From contig NZ_CAKMMG010000001.1 of NCBI RefSeq assembly GCF_927798115.1, positions 1,922,001 to 1,986,000 on the forward strand: 64,000 nt of DNA, written 5' to 3'. Made by a program: the position numbers and the translations under genes. Below the pieces are notes generated by a model that did not search any database, had not been told where the DNA came from, and saw only the letters and a program-made list of their open reading frames with translations. This document shows, piece after piece, positions 47,115 through 56,236 of this stretch (position 1 is its first letter; each line of letters begins with the position of its first letter). The stretch is from Paenibacillus auburnensis. GTDB lineage: Bacteria; Bacillota; Bacilli; Paenibacillales; Paenibacillaceae.

Positions 47115-47912
47115 TTATTTACCGTAGCCGTTCATCTGCAGCCAGGAAGCGCAGGCTCCCGTCCAGCCGCTGGTATGCAGCTCCCCGGTGGCGAGCCCCA
47201 AACCATGTGTCCCGTGGGTATAGACATGAAGATCAAACGGAACCCCCTGTTGGCGCAGTGCGGCGGCGAGCAGCAAACTGTTCTCCACCGGCACACTCTC
47301 GTCATCCGCAGTATGCCAGAGGAATGTAGGCGGTGTATCGGCTGTAACTTGCAGCTCGCCGCTGAGCTGACGGACCAGCTCTTCTGCGGGATGCTCTCCG
47401 AGCAGATTGGCTTTGGAGCCTTCATGCGTCACACCTTCCATCATGGAAATGACCGGGTAGCAAAGGATCGAGAAATCCGGCCGGCAGGACTGGCGGTCCA
47501 GCTCCTCGCCCGCTTCCGGATTCCCCCGGTCAAATAAGCTGGAAGCAGTCGAAGCCAGATGCCCCCCGGCGGAGAATCCCAGGATTCCAAGCCTGCCCGG
47601 ATCAATTCCATATTCATCCGCCCGCAGGCGGATGGTGCGCAGCGCTCTCTGAGCATCCTGCAGTGCACTTGGATATTGATATGGTGCTACGCGGTAACGC
47701 AGCACAAAGGCTGAAATCCCAAGCGTATTCAACCACTCGGCTACTGGGCCTCCTTCATGATCGGCACGCAGCCAATAGCCGCCCCCCGGACAGATCAGTA
47801 CTGCGGCATTCCCTTTGCCTTCCACCTGATACGGCGTAATCGCCGGACAATCTTCCTCGCTGCTTCCCAGTGCCCCCGGAGCCCCCTCCGGCCATAACAA
47901 TAATGTTTCCAT
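47115..47912 (-). CDS. Alpha/beta hydrolase, acetyl-esterase type
   Basis: 265 residues. Oxyanion motif PGGGYW, nucleophile Ser in GFSAGGHLAS, Asp in HTADDESVPVENS and His in THGTHGLGL complete the triad. Resembles the esterase/lipase family (BD-FAE, xylan acetylesterase-like). ATG at 47912 (GAGGG six bases upstream) preferred over 47918. It follows pgmB after an 82-bp gap and may have its own promoter. It may deacetylate sugars, but substrate is unknown. Confidence 0.85.
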   Translation of the reverse strand: METLLLWPEGAPGALGSSEEDCPAITPYQVEGKGNAAVLICPGGGYWLRADHEGGPVAEWLNTLGISAFVLRYRVAPYQYPSALQDAQRALRTIRLRADEYGIDPGRLGILGFSAGGHLASTASSLFDRGNPEAGEELDRQSCRPDFSILCYPVISMMEGVTHEGSKANLLGEHPAEELVRQLSGELQVTADTPPTFLWHTADDESVPVENSLLLAAALRQQGVPFDLHVYTHGTHGLGLATGELHTSGWTGACASWLQMNGYGK

Positions 47913-47994
47913 CTGCATCCCTCAAGCTTTCTTCTATAATAGAATAATTAGTCTAAGGAGTTGCTTTACCCTCGACCATTAGTCTATCAAGCCC

Positions 47995-48624
47995 TTACAA
48001 TTCATGCAATCCGGTAATGACAAGATCCGCCTCACGCAGGACTTCCGGTCTGCCGATGCCGACCACCTGCATGCCTGCCGCTTTTCCTGCCGCCACTCCC
48101 GCCTCCGCATCCTCGAACACCACGCACTCCCGTGGCTGCAGCCCGAGCTCATGACATGCTGTCTGAAACACCTCGGGATCCGGCTTCGCTCTAGATACTT
48201 TGTTGCCGTCAATAACAGCGTCGAACATCCCGGCAATATTCAGCTTATCCAGAATAAACTGCGCATTTTTGCTGGCTGAACCCAGCGCGATGCCTACACC
48301 CCTTTCTCTCAGCCTGTTCAGATATTCCTTAACGCCGGGCAGCAGCTCGGACTGATCCAATTGCGAGATATACTCTACATAGAGACGGTTCTTCCTGTCA
48401 GCCATCTCAAGCTTCTCGGCCTCCGTAAATTCCAGGCTGCCAATCTCCAGCAAAATATCGAGTGACGTCATCCGGCTGACTCCCTTCAGCCGTTCATTAT
48501 GTTCTTCTGTAAATTCGAAGCCCAGCTCTTCGGCCAGTGAACGCCAAGCCAGAAAATGATATTTGGCTGTGTCCACAATTACACCGTCCAGATCAAAAAT
48601 CGCGCCTTTCATTTGCTCCAGCAT
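47995..48624 (-). CDS. pgmB: Beta-phosphoglucomutase
   Basis: 209-residue HAD-superfamily enzyme converting beta-glucose 1-phosphate to glucose 6-phosphate. Catalytic DLDGVIVDT with nucleophile Asp11 and acid/base Asp13; cap domain follows; SRAKPDPEVF and VFEDAEAGV are conserved motifs III/IV. Directly downstream of two GH65 phosphorylases, which release beta-glucose 1-phosphate. It is the classical partner. Confidence 0.95.
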   Translation of the reverse strand: MLEQMKGAIFDLDGVIVDTAKYHFLAWRSLAEELGFEFTEEHNERLKGVSRMTSLDILLEIGSLEFTEAEKLEMADRKNRLYVEYISQLDQSELLPGVKEYLNRLRERGVGIALGSASKNAQFILDKLNIAGMFDAVIDGNKVSRAKPDPEVFQTACHELGLQPRECVVFEDAEAGVAAGKAAGMQVVGIGRPEVLREADLVITGLHEL

Positions 48625-48662
48625 GATTTCCTGTCCTCCCTAATCTTGAACATTCTGCAAAA

Positions 48663-50972
48663 TTACAGTGCGCCTTGCTGTTCATCCGCGGTTATTGTGC
48701 CTGCCAGCTGCAGCCGCAATCGCACTCCCGGCCGGCACAGCTGCCGCTCACCGCCAAACGCAATCAGTGCCAAAGCATTGCGATTACCCGTTGCCGCGGT
48801 CACTGTAATCTCATTCCGGCTAATCCGCAACCTGAAGCTGTCCCCAAGCAGGATCAGCGGTAATTCCACGACATTCCACTGCTCCGGTAACGCTGGTTTG
48901 ATGTAGAGCACCTTACCGTCAAACTGCACGCCCGCAAAGCCAAGCACTGCCGCCATCCAGGCTCCCCCATTAGCAGCCGGATGAGTTCCTCCAATATAGA
49001 GGTCCCCGACATACTGCTTGGACTCACCGGTAAGATCCACGGTTGCGGTCCGCATAAAATAAGGATATCCCCAATCCGGTGAACCGATATCGGCGGCCAC
49101 CAGCGCATAGATACACGGGCTGAGGCTGGAGCCGTGCTCTGTCCGGGGCTCATAGAACTCCCAGTTTGCCTGCTTCACTTCCCTGGAGTAGGAGCGTTTG
49201 AACAGATTAAGCATCAGCACAACATCCGCCTGCTTCAAAATAGTGGTTGTCGTTGCCAGGCCATTGCCCCCGCCCCAATATTCGTTTTTGTGGATGACCC
49301 GTGATTTCAGTTCTGCCAGTCCCACCTCTTCCAGCTGGAAATAGCGGTCGAATTGCTCAATGAGTAGTGTCTCCGAATCTGGCTGCGGCACATAAAAGCT
49401 GTCCAGCATCGTTTGGAATTCTTTCAAAAACGGGCCGTCCACGAATTGCCTGGTCAGCTTCCGGAACTCCTCCGGGAATTTGGCCTGCAGCAACTCTGCA
49501 CTCTTCAGCGCAACCTCCAGCGTTTCTTTCACCAGGGCATTTGTGAACGCATTGTTGTTCACCCGCTCATGATATTCGTCCGGCCCGGTAACATCGAGAA
49601 TCTCATACCGCTGTTTGACCGGATTGTAGTAGGCATAAGAATAGAAGAAGCGCGCACATTCCCAGATAACCTCAGCACCGCCCTCTGTCAGTAAGGTGTC
49701 ATCTCCGGTGAATATCACATACTGCCAGATCCCGTGCACCACATCCGCGCTGATATGCACCTGCTTGTCGCGGAAATAGGTGCGCAGCGGACGGCCGGTA
49801 AACACATCATTAACATTGAAAAGGGTACAGGCGTCATCACCGGAATCCTGGCTTTCCCAGGCGTAGAACGCGCCTAAGAATCCGTATTCTGCCGCCTTCC
49901 GCCGTGCTCCTTCCAGCGTATGGATGCGGTACATCAGCAGATTCCGGGCTGTCCTAGGATCACTGTGGAGGAAGAAAGGCAGCATGAACATTTCAGTATC
50001 CCAGAACACAGCGCCTTTATACACTTGCCCCGACAACCCCCGGGCCGGTATCGAAACCTTCTCTGAGCCGGTTGGCGCAATAATCAGCAGCTGATAGATG
50101 CTGTACCGGAGCGCAAACTGGGCAGCATCATCCCCTTCAATCATGCAATCACTCTGCAGCCATCTCTCCTCCCATGCATCACGGTGAGCCTCAAGCAGAC
50201 GATTATAACCCGCTTCTTCCGCAGCACGGACATTCTGCTCGGCAAGTAAGGCCGGATTGTCACCAGCATCGAGCCCCGTATAGACCGCTGCAAATTTAAA
50301 CCATTCATAAGTCTCTCCTGCTTTGGCATCGAATGAGATCACCCGGATTGCACTGTCACCGGCTGTTTCTTTTGCATCGAAGCTGAATACCGTCCTTTCA
50401 GCTACTGATACCGACACCCCCAGCTCACCGGTAACCGCACTTGAGCGGAGCACACCTTCCACGAACTGCTCCTGCCGCGCATGCAGATGCGGGCCGTTTA
50501 TATCCCATACATCCCCATCGATTCCGCTCTCAATCACAATCCGGCAATCCACCGTACTGTTTATGCTTAGCTTGCCGGCCAGGAGATGTAATTGATCCAT
50601 GCTGACGAAACGTTCAGCAGTGAATACCAGCTGTCCGCCTCCGGCGAGGCCGTAAACCGTCTCCCGCTTGTGAACCGCGCTGCGTATATCAAGCTCCTGT
50701 GTGTGTCTCTCAGGTTCAGTGTTCAGCACTCCGAGCTGTTGTCCGTTGCAGCTGAGTCTGGTAAACAGCCCGTTCGGGGCGTTCACCGGCTCGCGCCACT
50801 TCCCGCCTGCCTGATCATATACACCAGCCAAGGTGACCGCGGCAAGCTGTTCCTTGCCGAACTCCTCTAGCGTTCCTCGGTATCCCATATAACCGTTGCC
50901 GGTCATAAATTTGTTGCCGTTCGTCGTGATCCGCTCCCGGTCAAAGCTCTGATCTTGTACCGTCCAGCTCAT
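48663..50972 (-). CDS. GH65 glycoside phosphorylase
   Basis: 769 residues. GH65 layout: N-terminal beta-sandwich, linker helices, alpha/alpha-barrel and C-terminal beta domain. Catalytic Glu in TGPDEYHERVNNNAFTN; substrate/phosphate motifs FWDTEMFMLPFF, LKQADVVLML and EHGSSLSPCIYALVA are present. Members phosphorolyse alpha-glucosides such as maltose, kojibiose, nigerose or trehalose to beta-glucose 1-phosphate. Which disaccharide cannot be read from the sequence. Its ATG overlaps the stop of the other GH65 gene (ATGA). Confidence 0.9.
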   Translation of the reverse strand: MSWTVQDQSFDRERITTNGNKFMTGNGYMGYRGTLEEFGKEQLAAVTLAGVYDQAGGKWREPVNAPNGLFTRLSCNGQQLGVLNTEPERHTQELDIRSAVHKRETVYGLAGGGQLVFTAERFVSMDQLHLLAGKLSINSTVDCRIVIESGIDGDVWDINGPHLHARQEQFVEGVLRSSAVTGELGVSVSVAERTVFSFDAKETAGDSAIRVISFDAKAGETYEWFKFAAVYTGLDAGDNPALLAEQNVRAAEEAGYNRLLEAHRDAWEERWLQSDCMIEGDDAAQFALRYSIYQLLIIAPTGSEKVSIPARGLSGQVYKGAVFWDTEMFMLPFFLHSDPRTARNLLMYRIHTLEGARRKAAEYGFLGAFYAWESQDSGDDACTLFNVNDVFTGRPLRTYFRDKQVHISADVVHGIWQYVIFTGDDTLLTEGGAEVIWECARFFYSYAYYNPVKQRYEILDVTGPDEYHERVNNNAFTNALVKETLEVALKSAELLQAKFPEEFRKLTRQFVDGPFLKEFQTMLDSFYVPQPDSETLLIEQFDRYFQLEEVGLAELKSRVIHKNEYWGGGNGLATTTTILKQADVVLMLNLFKRSYSREVKQANWEFYEPRTEHGSSLSPCIYALVAADIGSPDWGYPYFMRTATVDLTGESKQYVGDLYIGGTHPAANGGAWMAAVLGFAGVQFDGKVLYIKPALPEQWNVVELPLILLGDSFRLRISRNEITVTAATGNRNALALIAFGGERQLCRPGVRLRLQLAGTITADEQQGAL

Positions 50973-53275
50973 CCGGCCATCATCCCTTCGCCCAGCGGGA
51001 GTACGATGCGGTCCGCACCAACCTTGATCTGTAGACCATTCATAATGATCTCTGTGCTTCCGCCGGAGACAGCCTGTATCCGCACTGAATCCTTAGTAAC
51101 CTCCAGTTTCAACAGAACTCCCTCATACATAACCTGGAAGCTGTAGGAGGTCCAGCGTTCTGGCAGTGAAGGCTGGAAGCTTAACCGTTCCCCGTCCGAG
51201 CGCATGCCGCCGAAGCCGTAGACGATGTTCATCCAGGCAGCGGCAATGGAGGTGGTGTGCAGACCCTCTCGGGTGTTGCGGTTATAATTATCCAGATCAA
51301 GCCGGGTTGCGAATTCGAAGAAATGATAGGCTTCCTCAGGTTTGCCGATTTCACTGGCCAGAATCGAATGGATGGATGGTGAAAGCGATGATTCATGAAT
51401 ACAGCGCGGCTCATAATATTCGTAATTGGCACGTTTGGCCTCCTTGGAGAATTGGCCGCTATAAAGGAACATGAACATCAGTACATCAGGCTGCTTAATC
51501 ATGTCATAGCGGTACAGGCGGTCATAAGACCAATTCGAATATAGCGGAAATTCCGTCACCGGAATCGAATGAATATCAATATGCGGCATATCAAAAAATC
51601 CGTCATGCTCTTCATAAACACCGCTGTCTTGATCTAACGGAATCCGCATATGCTCCGCCTTGCTGCTCCAGTCTGCCAATTCGTCTTCACGGAGCGCTGT
51701 CTTAGCAGCCAGTTGGGCAAAGGCCTCCGGCACAGCCGCCTGCATATGAGCCACCGTTTCCAGGGTATATTCGAACGATTTTTTTGCCATCAGGTTGATA
51801 TAGCAGTTATTATTCACCATTAATTGGAATTCATCAGGACCCATTACGCCAAAATAACCGAACTGGCCGCTGCGTGCCCCCCATTGACCGCGTGTGGCAT
51901 AAAACCGGCTGATCTGAATCAGCATTTCAGCACCTTTATTGTAGAGGAATTCCCTGTCGCCCGTATTTTTTACATAATGCCAGATACCGTAGGACACAGC
52001 CGTCCCGACATGAAGCTGCAGGTTAGAATGCTGCCACAGATCGCAGCTTTCGGTTCCGTCAATTGTCGCAATCGGATAACAGGCCCCCTCGCAATCTACA
52101 GCCTTGGCCCGCTGCATAGCCTCGGGTAATGTTTTATAACGGAATTCCAGCAGGCTTTTGGCCGCCTTCGGATTGTTGAACATATAGAATGGCAGACAGT
52201 ACGACTCCGTATCCCAGAAAGCAAGCCCGCGGTAGGCTTCACCCGTCAAGCCTTTTGCGCCGATATTATAGCCGGGATGGTCGCCATGGTACGTCTGGTA
52301 CAGCTGAAAAATACAAAAACGGATGCCCTGCTGATTCTCCGGGTCACCTTCAATAACGATATCGCTGGTCTCCCAAATCCCTTTCCAGTATTCGGTTTGC
52401 GCGTTGAATATTTCAGCCTCATTCAGCCCTGCAGTTGTTGCAGCAAGCTCCATCCCTTCTTTCCATAGTACATCTGCTGCCATGGAACCGCTGCTGTCTG
52501 CACAATTGACGGCAAGCTTCGTATAATGGACCCTTTCTCCTTCTATTAAAGGTAGGGTGAATGACTCTCCGATAAATTTATCCCGCTCTACACGCGATGG
52601 GCTTAGCTGGACCGGAGACTGCAGGACAAACCCGGAAAACAGCTTATTGCCCGTAGTCAGTGTCTCCGCCATAATCGCGGTAATCCCGTCCGCCCCTCCG
52701 CTGCAAAGTCCATTCCACATGCTCTGGCCACGTTCCTCATGGATCATCCCAAAATCAAGTCCCGTACACACCTGGATATTGCCCGTGAAATTTAGCGGCT
52801 CAAAGTCAACCCTCTGCAATCCGAGATGGGACATGGTCATACTAACCAGCCGGGTAAAGGTTAGCTTCAGTTGTTTGCCGTTCTCCAGGTGCCAGACAAA
52901 TTCGCGGCAATAGGTGCCGGTGCGGAAATCCAGCCTGCGGCTGTAATCCGATATCTTACTGAAAGCCAAATCTAGCTGTTCGCCGTCAAGCGTAATCCGG
53001 GTATACAGCCAGTCCACCGCATTCACCATATAGCGCAGAGAACGGATAATGCCTTTGTAATGGTTGCCGATTGCCTGCTCTTCATTCAGACCGTTGAAAT
53101 AACTGCCCGGGAGCGTATCCCCGCTGTAGCCCTCCTCAGCATAACCACGCACACCCATATACTCATTGCCCAGTGAAAAAATCGATTCCGAGGTCCGGTT
53201 CCGCTCCTGATCAAAGCCCTCTTCAATAATCGCCCAAGGGTCAACCTTTAAATATTTATCTGCTACTTTTGCCAT
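50969..53275 (-). CDS. Second GH65 glycoside phosphorylase
   Basis: 768 residues, with its first methionine at 53275 (AAGGAGAAATC upstream). GH65 motifs: FWDTESYCLPFY, MGPDEFQLMVNNNCYINL with the catalytic Glu, MIKQPDVLMFMF, and CIHESSLSPSIHSIL. The active-site neighbourhood differs from its partner (GPDEFQLM here against GPDEYHERV), so the two enzymes probably use different glucosides or acceptors. First gene of the operon with the partner and pgmB. Confidence 0.88.
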   Translation of the reverse strand: MAKVADKYLKVDPWAIIEEGFDQERNRTSESIFSLGNEYMGVRGYAEEGYSGDTLPGSYFNGLNEEQAIGNHYKGIIRSLRYMVNAVDWLYTRITLDGEQLDLAFSKISDYSRRLDFRTGTYCREFVWHLENGKQLKLTFTRLVSMTMSHLGLQRVDFEPLNFTGNIQVCTGLDFGMIHEERGQSMWNGLCSGGADGITAIMAETLTTGNKLFSGFVLQSPVQLSPSRVERDKFIGESFTLPLIEGERVHYTKLAVNCADSSGSMAADVLWKEGMELAATTAGLNEAEIFNAQTEYWKGIWETSDIVIEGDPENQQGIRFCIFQLYQTYHGDHPGYNIGAKGLTGEAYRGLAFWDTESYCLPFYMFNNPKAAKSLLEFRYKTLPEAMQRAKAVDCEGACYPIATIDGTESCDLWQHSNLQLHVGTAVSYGIWHYVKNTGDREFLYNKGAEMLIQISRFYATRGQWGARSGQFGYFGVMGPDEFQLMVNNNCYINLMAKKSFEYTLETVAHMQAAVPEAFAQLAAKTALREDELADWSSKAEHMRIPLDQDSGVYEEHDGFFDMPHIDIHSIPVTEFPLYSNWSYDRLYRYDMIKQPDVLMFMFLYSGQFSKEAKRANYEYYEPRCIHESSLSPSIHSILASEIGKPEEAYHFFEFATRLDLDNYNRNTREGLHTTSIAAAWMNIVYGFGGMRSDGERLSFQPSLPERWTSYSFQVMYEGVLLKLEVTKDSVRIQAVSGGSTEIIMNGLQIKVGADRIVLPLGEGMMAG

Positions 53276-53620
53276 ATCTGATTTCTCCTTCTCCCGAGTG
53301 TTAACGCTCCTATTCAGCGTACCTTTCAGGAGATAAGAGGCCAATGTCCGACTGTATCAGAGGTATGTGCATTTTTACGGAGATAAAAAAACAGCCTCCC
53401 CACAATTGTGTAAATTGGGAAATGACTGTTATAATAAACGTTAACTATGGATTTTCTCCCCCTGTTACGGAGAAAATCATATTAAATCTCACACGTTCGA
53501 AGTGAAAATTATCACAATGTTAAAAATTCGACACTTTTTATCGAAAATTTTTAACCATTATGAGGAATTACAAGGTATAATTAATTTAAAATTTACTGAA
53601 AAACTGAGGGAATAAAGGGG
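53276..53620. promoter_or_regulatory. Divergent control region GH65 operon / fnr
   Basis: A hairpin with a T7 run on the minus strand (outer stem AACAG / CTGTT, 53390-53430) lies in the GH65 leader, with no gene upstream on that strand, so it may be an attenuator. On the plus strand TTGTGT...TATAAT (53406-53435, 18-bp spacer) is a candidate fnr promoter. A perfect stem GATTTTCTCC / GGAGAAAATC lies at 53450-53478, and an Fnr-like box AGTGAAAATTATCACA at 53501-53516. Confidence 0.55.
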
Positions 53621-53629
53621 ATGTCGATT

Positions 53630-54349
53630 ATGATAAAGGAACATTACAATGTTATCGAAGCCCACGGAAATACAAACTGTTTCTCCGAACAGAACTTTAA
53701 CAGACTTCTAGTCACAATGAAAGAACGTATGGTCCCTGAAGGATCACATCTGTTCTGGGAGGGTGACTACTCGGATAAATTGTTTTATATCAAACGTGGA
53801 CGTGTGAAACTGACCAAATCTACCGACGAAGGCAAAGAACTGATTCTTTATATGTATCAGGCTGGTGACATGGTAGGCCAAGCTGACCCGTTCTTCAGCA
53901 CGAAGCACAGCTTCACTGCCGAAGTAATTGAGGAAAGCGAGGTTGGCGTAATTGAGCAGAAGGATCTGGAGATTCTGATCTGTCAACACTGCGACTTCGC
54001 CATCGACTTTATGAAATGGATGGGTATCCATCACCGTCTCACACAGACGAAATTCCGTGACTTAATGATGTACGGCAAACCGGGCGCACTCTGCTCCACA
54101 CTGATTCGTCTTGGCAACACCTACGGCGAGAAGAATGGTGACAATATTCTGATCAACAAGAAAATTACGCATACGGATCTGTCCAACATGATCGGTGCTA
54201 CTCGTGAGAGTGTCAACCGGATGCTGAGCGATCTGCGTAAAAAAGATGCAGTTGAATATGAGAATGGCATGATTGTCATTAAGGATCTTAGCATGCTGCA
54301 GGAAATCTGCCATTGCGAATTATGTCCTAACGAAATTTGCCGTATCTAA
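53630..54349 (+). CDS. fnr: Anaerobic regulator Fnr (CRP family)
   Basis: 239 residues if starting at the ATG at 53630 (AAAGGGG nine bases upstream; the ATG at 53621 touches the site). Cyclic-nucleotide-like domain, then helix-turn-helix HTDLSNMIGATRESVNRMLSDL. The C-terminus has Cys229-x2-Cys232-x4-Cys237, the spacing of the B. subtilis Fnr [4Fe-4S] ligands, plus an extra Cys227. Length also fits (238). Expected to activate anaerobic genes by oxygen-sensitive binding to TGTGA-N6-TCACA boxes, several of which occur in this window. Divergent from the GH65 operon. Confidence 0.93.
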   Translation: MIKEHYNVIEAHGNTNCFSEQNFNRLLVTMKERMVPEGSHLFWEGDYSDKLFYIKRGRVKLTKSTDEGKELILYMYQAGDMVGQADPFFSTKHSFTAEVIEESEVGVIEQKDLEILICQHCDFAIDFMKWMGIHHRLTQTKFRDLMMYGKPGALCSTLIRLGNTYGEKNGDNILINKKITHTDLSNMIGATRESVNRMLSDLRKKDAVEYENGMIVIKDLSMLQEICHCELCPNEICRI

Positions 54350-54429
54350 TTTCCTAGTAACATTACCCTCTATTCTCCTCATTGAAACATATATGGCCCA
54401 AATATTCTGCACAATAAAATAGAGTGGTC

Positions 54430-54454
54430 AAGGCGCTTATCTGGCGTCTTTTTT
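54430..54454 (+). terminator. Terminator of fnr
   Basis: AAGGCGC (54430-54436) pairs with GCGTCTT (54444-54450), with one G-U pair, then TTTT. Confidence 0.65.
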
Positions 54455-54455
54455 C

Positions 54456-54959
54456 TTATGTATGAGTTCTATGGCTCCCAAGCACTTTCATCTCCCAATG
54501 CTCATGGTAACCTGTCTGTGAAGGCAGACATCCGCTGGTTAGCCACTCTGCTGCAAGCACTGCAATAGGCGACGCCGAGTCCAGTGTTATTGCCGGTAAA
54601 TCCACCCATTCACAGCCGAGGGAATCCTGCAAGGCAAAGGTTGCGATATCGGACACAGGGTGATCCTCATTGACCTCAACCGTATACAGTGCAGCAATGT
54701 GATGCATATGTGTAAAAGAATCCTCTTGATAGCGCACAAAAAAATCAAAAGCTCCCAGGTTGTTCTTCACCCGGACAGACAGTCCAGTCTCCTCCAGGAA
54801 CTCTCGCACCAGTCCGTCTGTCAGCGCCTCATTCTCCTCCAGCCGCCCCCCGGGAAGATCAAAGCTTCCGGTATACGCTCCTCTGCCTTTGTGAATAACC
54901 AGCAGCTTACCAGCCTGCTCACAAATCCCGTAAACCCCAAAATGGATAAAGCTCTTCAT
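54456..54959 (-). CDS. NUDIX hydrolase
   Basis: 167 residues. The Nudix box is complete: GGRLEENEALTDGLVREF plus LEETGL, fitting GX5EX7REUXEEXGU. Substrate unknown. The ATG at 54959 starts MKSFIHFGVYGICEQ. Converges with fnr. Role in the anaerobic block not evident. Confidence 0.9.
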   Translation of the reverse strand: MKSFIHFGVYGICEQAGKLLVIHKGRGAYTGSFDLPGGRLEENEALTDGLVREFLEETGLSVRVKNNLGAFDFFVRYQEDSFTHMHHIAALYTVEVNEDHPVSDIATFALQDSLGCEWVDLPAITLDSASPIAVLAAEWLTSGCLPSQTGYHEHWEMKVLGSHRTHT

Positions 54960-55048
54960 TGTGGCCCTCCCCCGGACATTTCTAAATCCAGTGTAACAAA
55001 AAAACTGTCCTGAGGGCTATTGCCTCAGAACAGTTTATCAATCTATGC

Positions 55049-55840
55049 TTAATGTTTGCTGAATTTTGAGCGAACCGGAGAGATCAGCCAATACGCCATA
55101 CCGACGAACAGACCGCCGCCGATTATATTTCCCAGTGTGACCGGAATCATATTGTGAATCCAGCCTGCAACCGTTACCGTCTCTGGATGATTCGGCAATA
55201 AAACGGCCACACTAAGCAGTGTCATGTTAGCCACGCTATGCTCATAACCGCTGGCGATGAAGGCGAACAGACACCACCAGATAAGCACCAGCTTGGCAGC
55301 TTCACTTTTAGCACGTGAAGACATCCATATGGCCAGACAGACCAGCCAGTTACAGAGAATACCCCGGAAGAATAGCTCTGAGAAGGGAAGTGTCATCTTT
55401 TTGGCTGCTGCAGCGAAAATCAGATGCTCCGCAGGTGCAGCCTTAAACAATCCGGTCCCCTGAATCAGCAGGGCAAGAATAATGGCCCCGCCGACATTGC
55501 CTATAAAGACAATAACCCAGTTCTTGAGCGTATCCCACACCGTAGTTCTTCCGGCAAGTGTACTTACTGTAAAGAACATATTGTTCCCGGTAAACAGCTC
55601 GGAGCCCGCAAAGATAACCAGTGTCAGCGCGATCCCGAAGGAGGCTCCCATGACCAACGGCTGAAACGGTGATTTGATAGCAGCCAGAGGCGCACCAAGG
55701 GAGAAGATAAGGATAATTCCGATTCCGACGTAAGCCCCGGCCAGTAATGCAGCCAGAAAGTACCTCGGCAGACTCTCATTCATTTTGTCACGTTTGCTGA
55801 CTGCTGCCTCTACGATGTTCTCGACACTTTGCGTAAACAT
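55049..55840 (-). CDS. nirC: Formate/nitrite transporter (NirC-like)
   Basis: 263-residue FNT-family channel with six membrane segments. Signatures: LVIFAGSELFTGNNMFFTV and FRGILCNWLVCLAIWM, plus ASGYEHSVANM. It follows nirD on the same strand, so nitrite uptake is more likely than formate export, although pflB is in the window. Confidence 0.88.
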   Translation of the reverse strand: MFTQSVENIVEAAVSKRDKMNESLPRYFLAALLAGAYVGIGIILIFSLGAPLAAIKSPFQPLVMGASFGIALTLVIFAGSELFTGNNMFFTVSTLAGRTTVWDTLKNWVIVFIGNVGGAIILALLIQGTGLFKAAPAEHLIFAAAAKKMTLPFSELFFRGILCNWLVCLAIWMSSRAKSEAAKLVLIWWCLFAFIASGYEHSVANMTLLSVAVLLPNHPETVTVAGWIHNMIPVTLGNIIGGGLFVGMAYWLISPVRSKFSKH

Positions 55841-55890
55841 CTTTCCACCCCGCCATTTCTCTACATAATTTAGCTTTGGATCATTGTTTC

Positions 55891-56211
55891 TTACAGGATG
55901 ACATTTACGTTATCGCCATCCACCGTAACGGGGAATGTGGCAACGATGCCTTTATCCGGAGCCTGAACCTCTCCATTGCGAAGATCGATCTTCCAATCGT
56001 ACAGCGGATCGTACAGATAATAGCCGGATACAATTCCTTCTGCCAACGGACCGCCTTTTGGATGCGGACTCCGGTTTTCTACGGCATAGAATTGGTCATC
56101 AGAAGTCCGGAATATAGCCAGCTCCACCGGACCGCAGGCGACTACACGGCCTATCTGCGGCAGGAATTGCTGAGGCGTGCCTAGCGTATACTTTAGTTTT
56201 GTGCTTTCCAT
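55891..56211 (-). CDS. nirD: Nitrite reductase small subunit
   Basis: 106 residues, the Rieske-like NirD type without complete iron-sulfur ligands (ENRSPHPKGGPLAEG). ATG at 56211 is preferred (AGGGAGA eight bases upstream). Follows nirB after 25 bases. Partner of NirB in NADH-dependent nitrite reduction to ammonium. Confidence 0.92.
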   Translation of the reverse strand: MESTKLKYTLGTPQQFLPQIGRVVACGPVELAIFRTSDDQFYAVENRSPHPKGGPLAEGIVSGYYLYDPLYDWKIDLRNGEVQAPDKGIVATFPVTVDGDNVNVIL

Positions 56212-56236
56212 CGTCATCTCTCCCTTGGGTTCCGTT

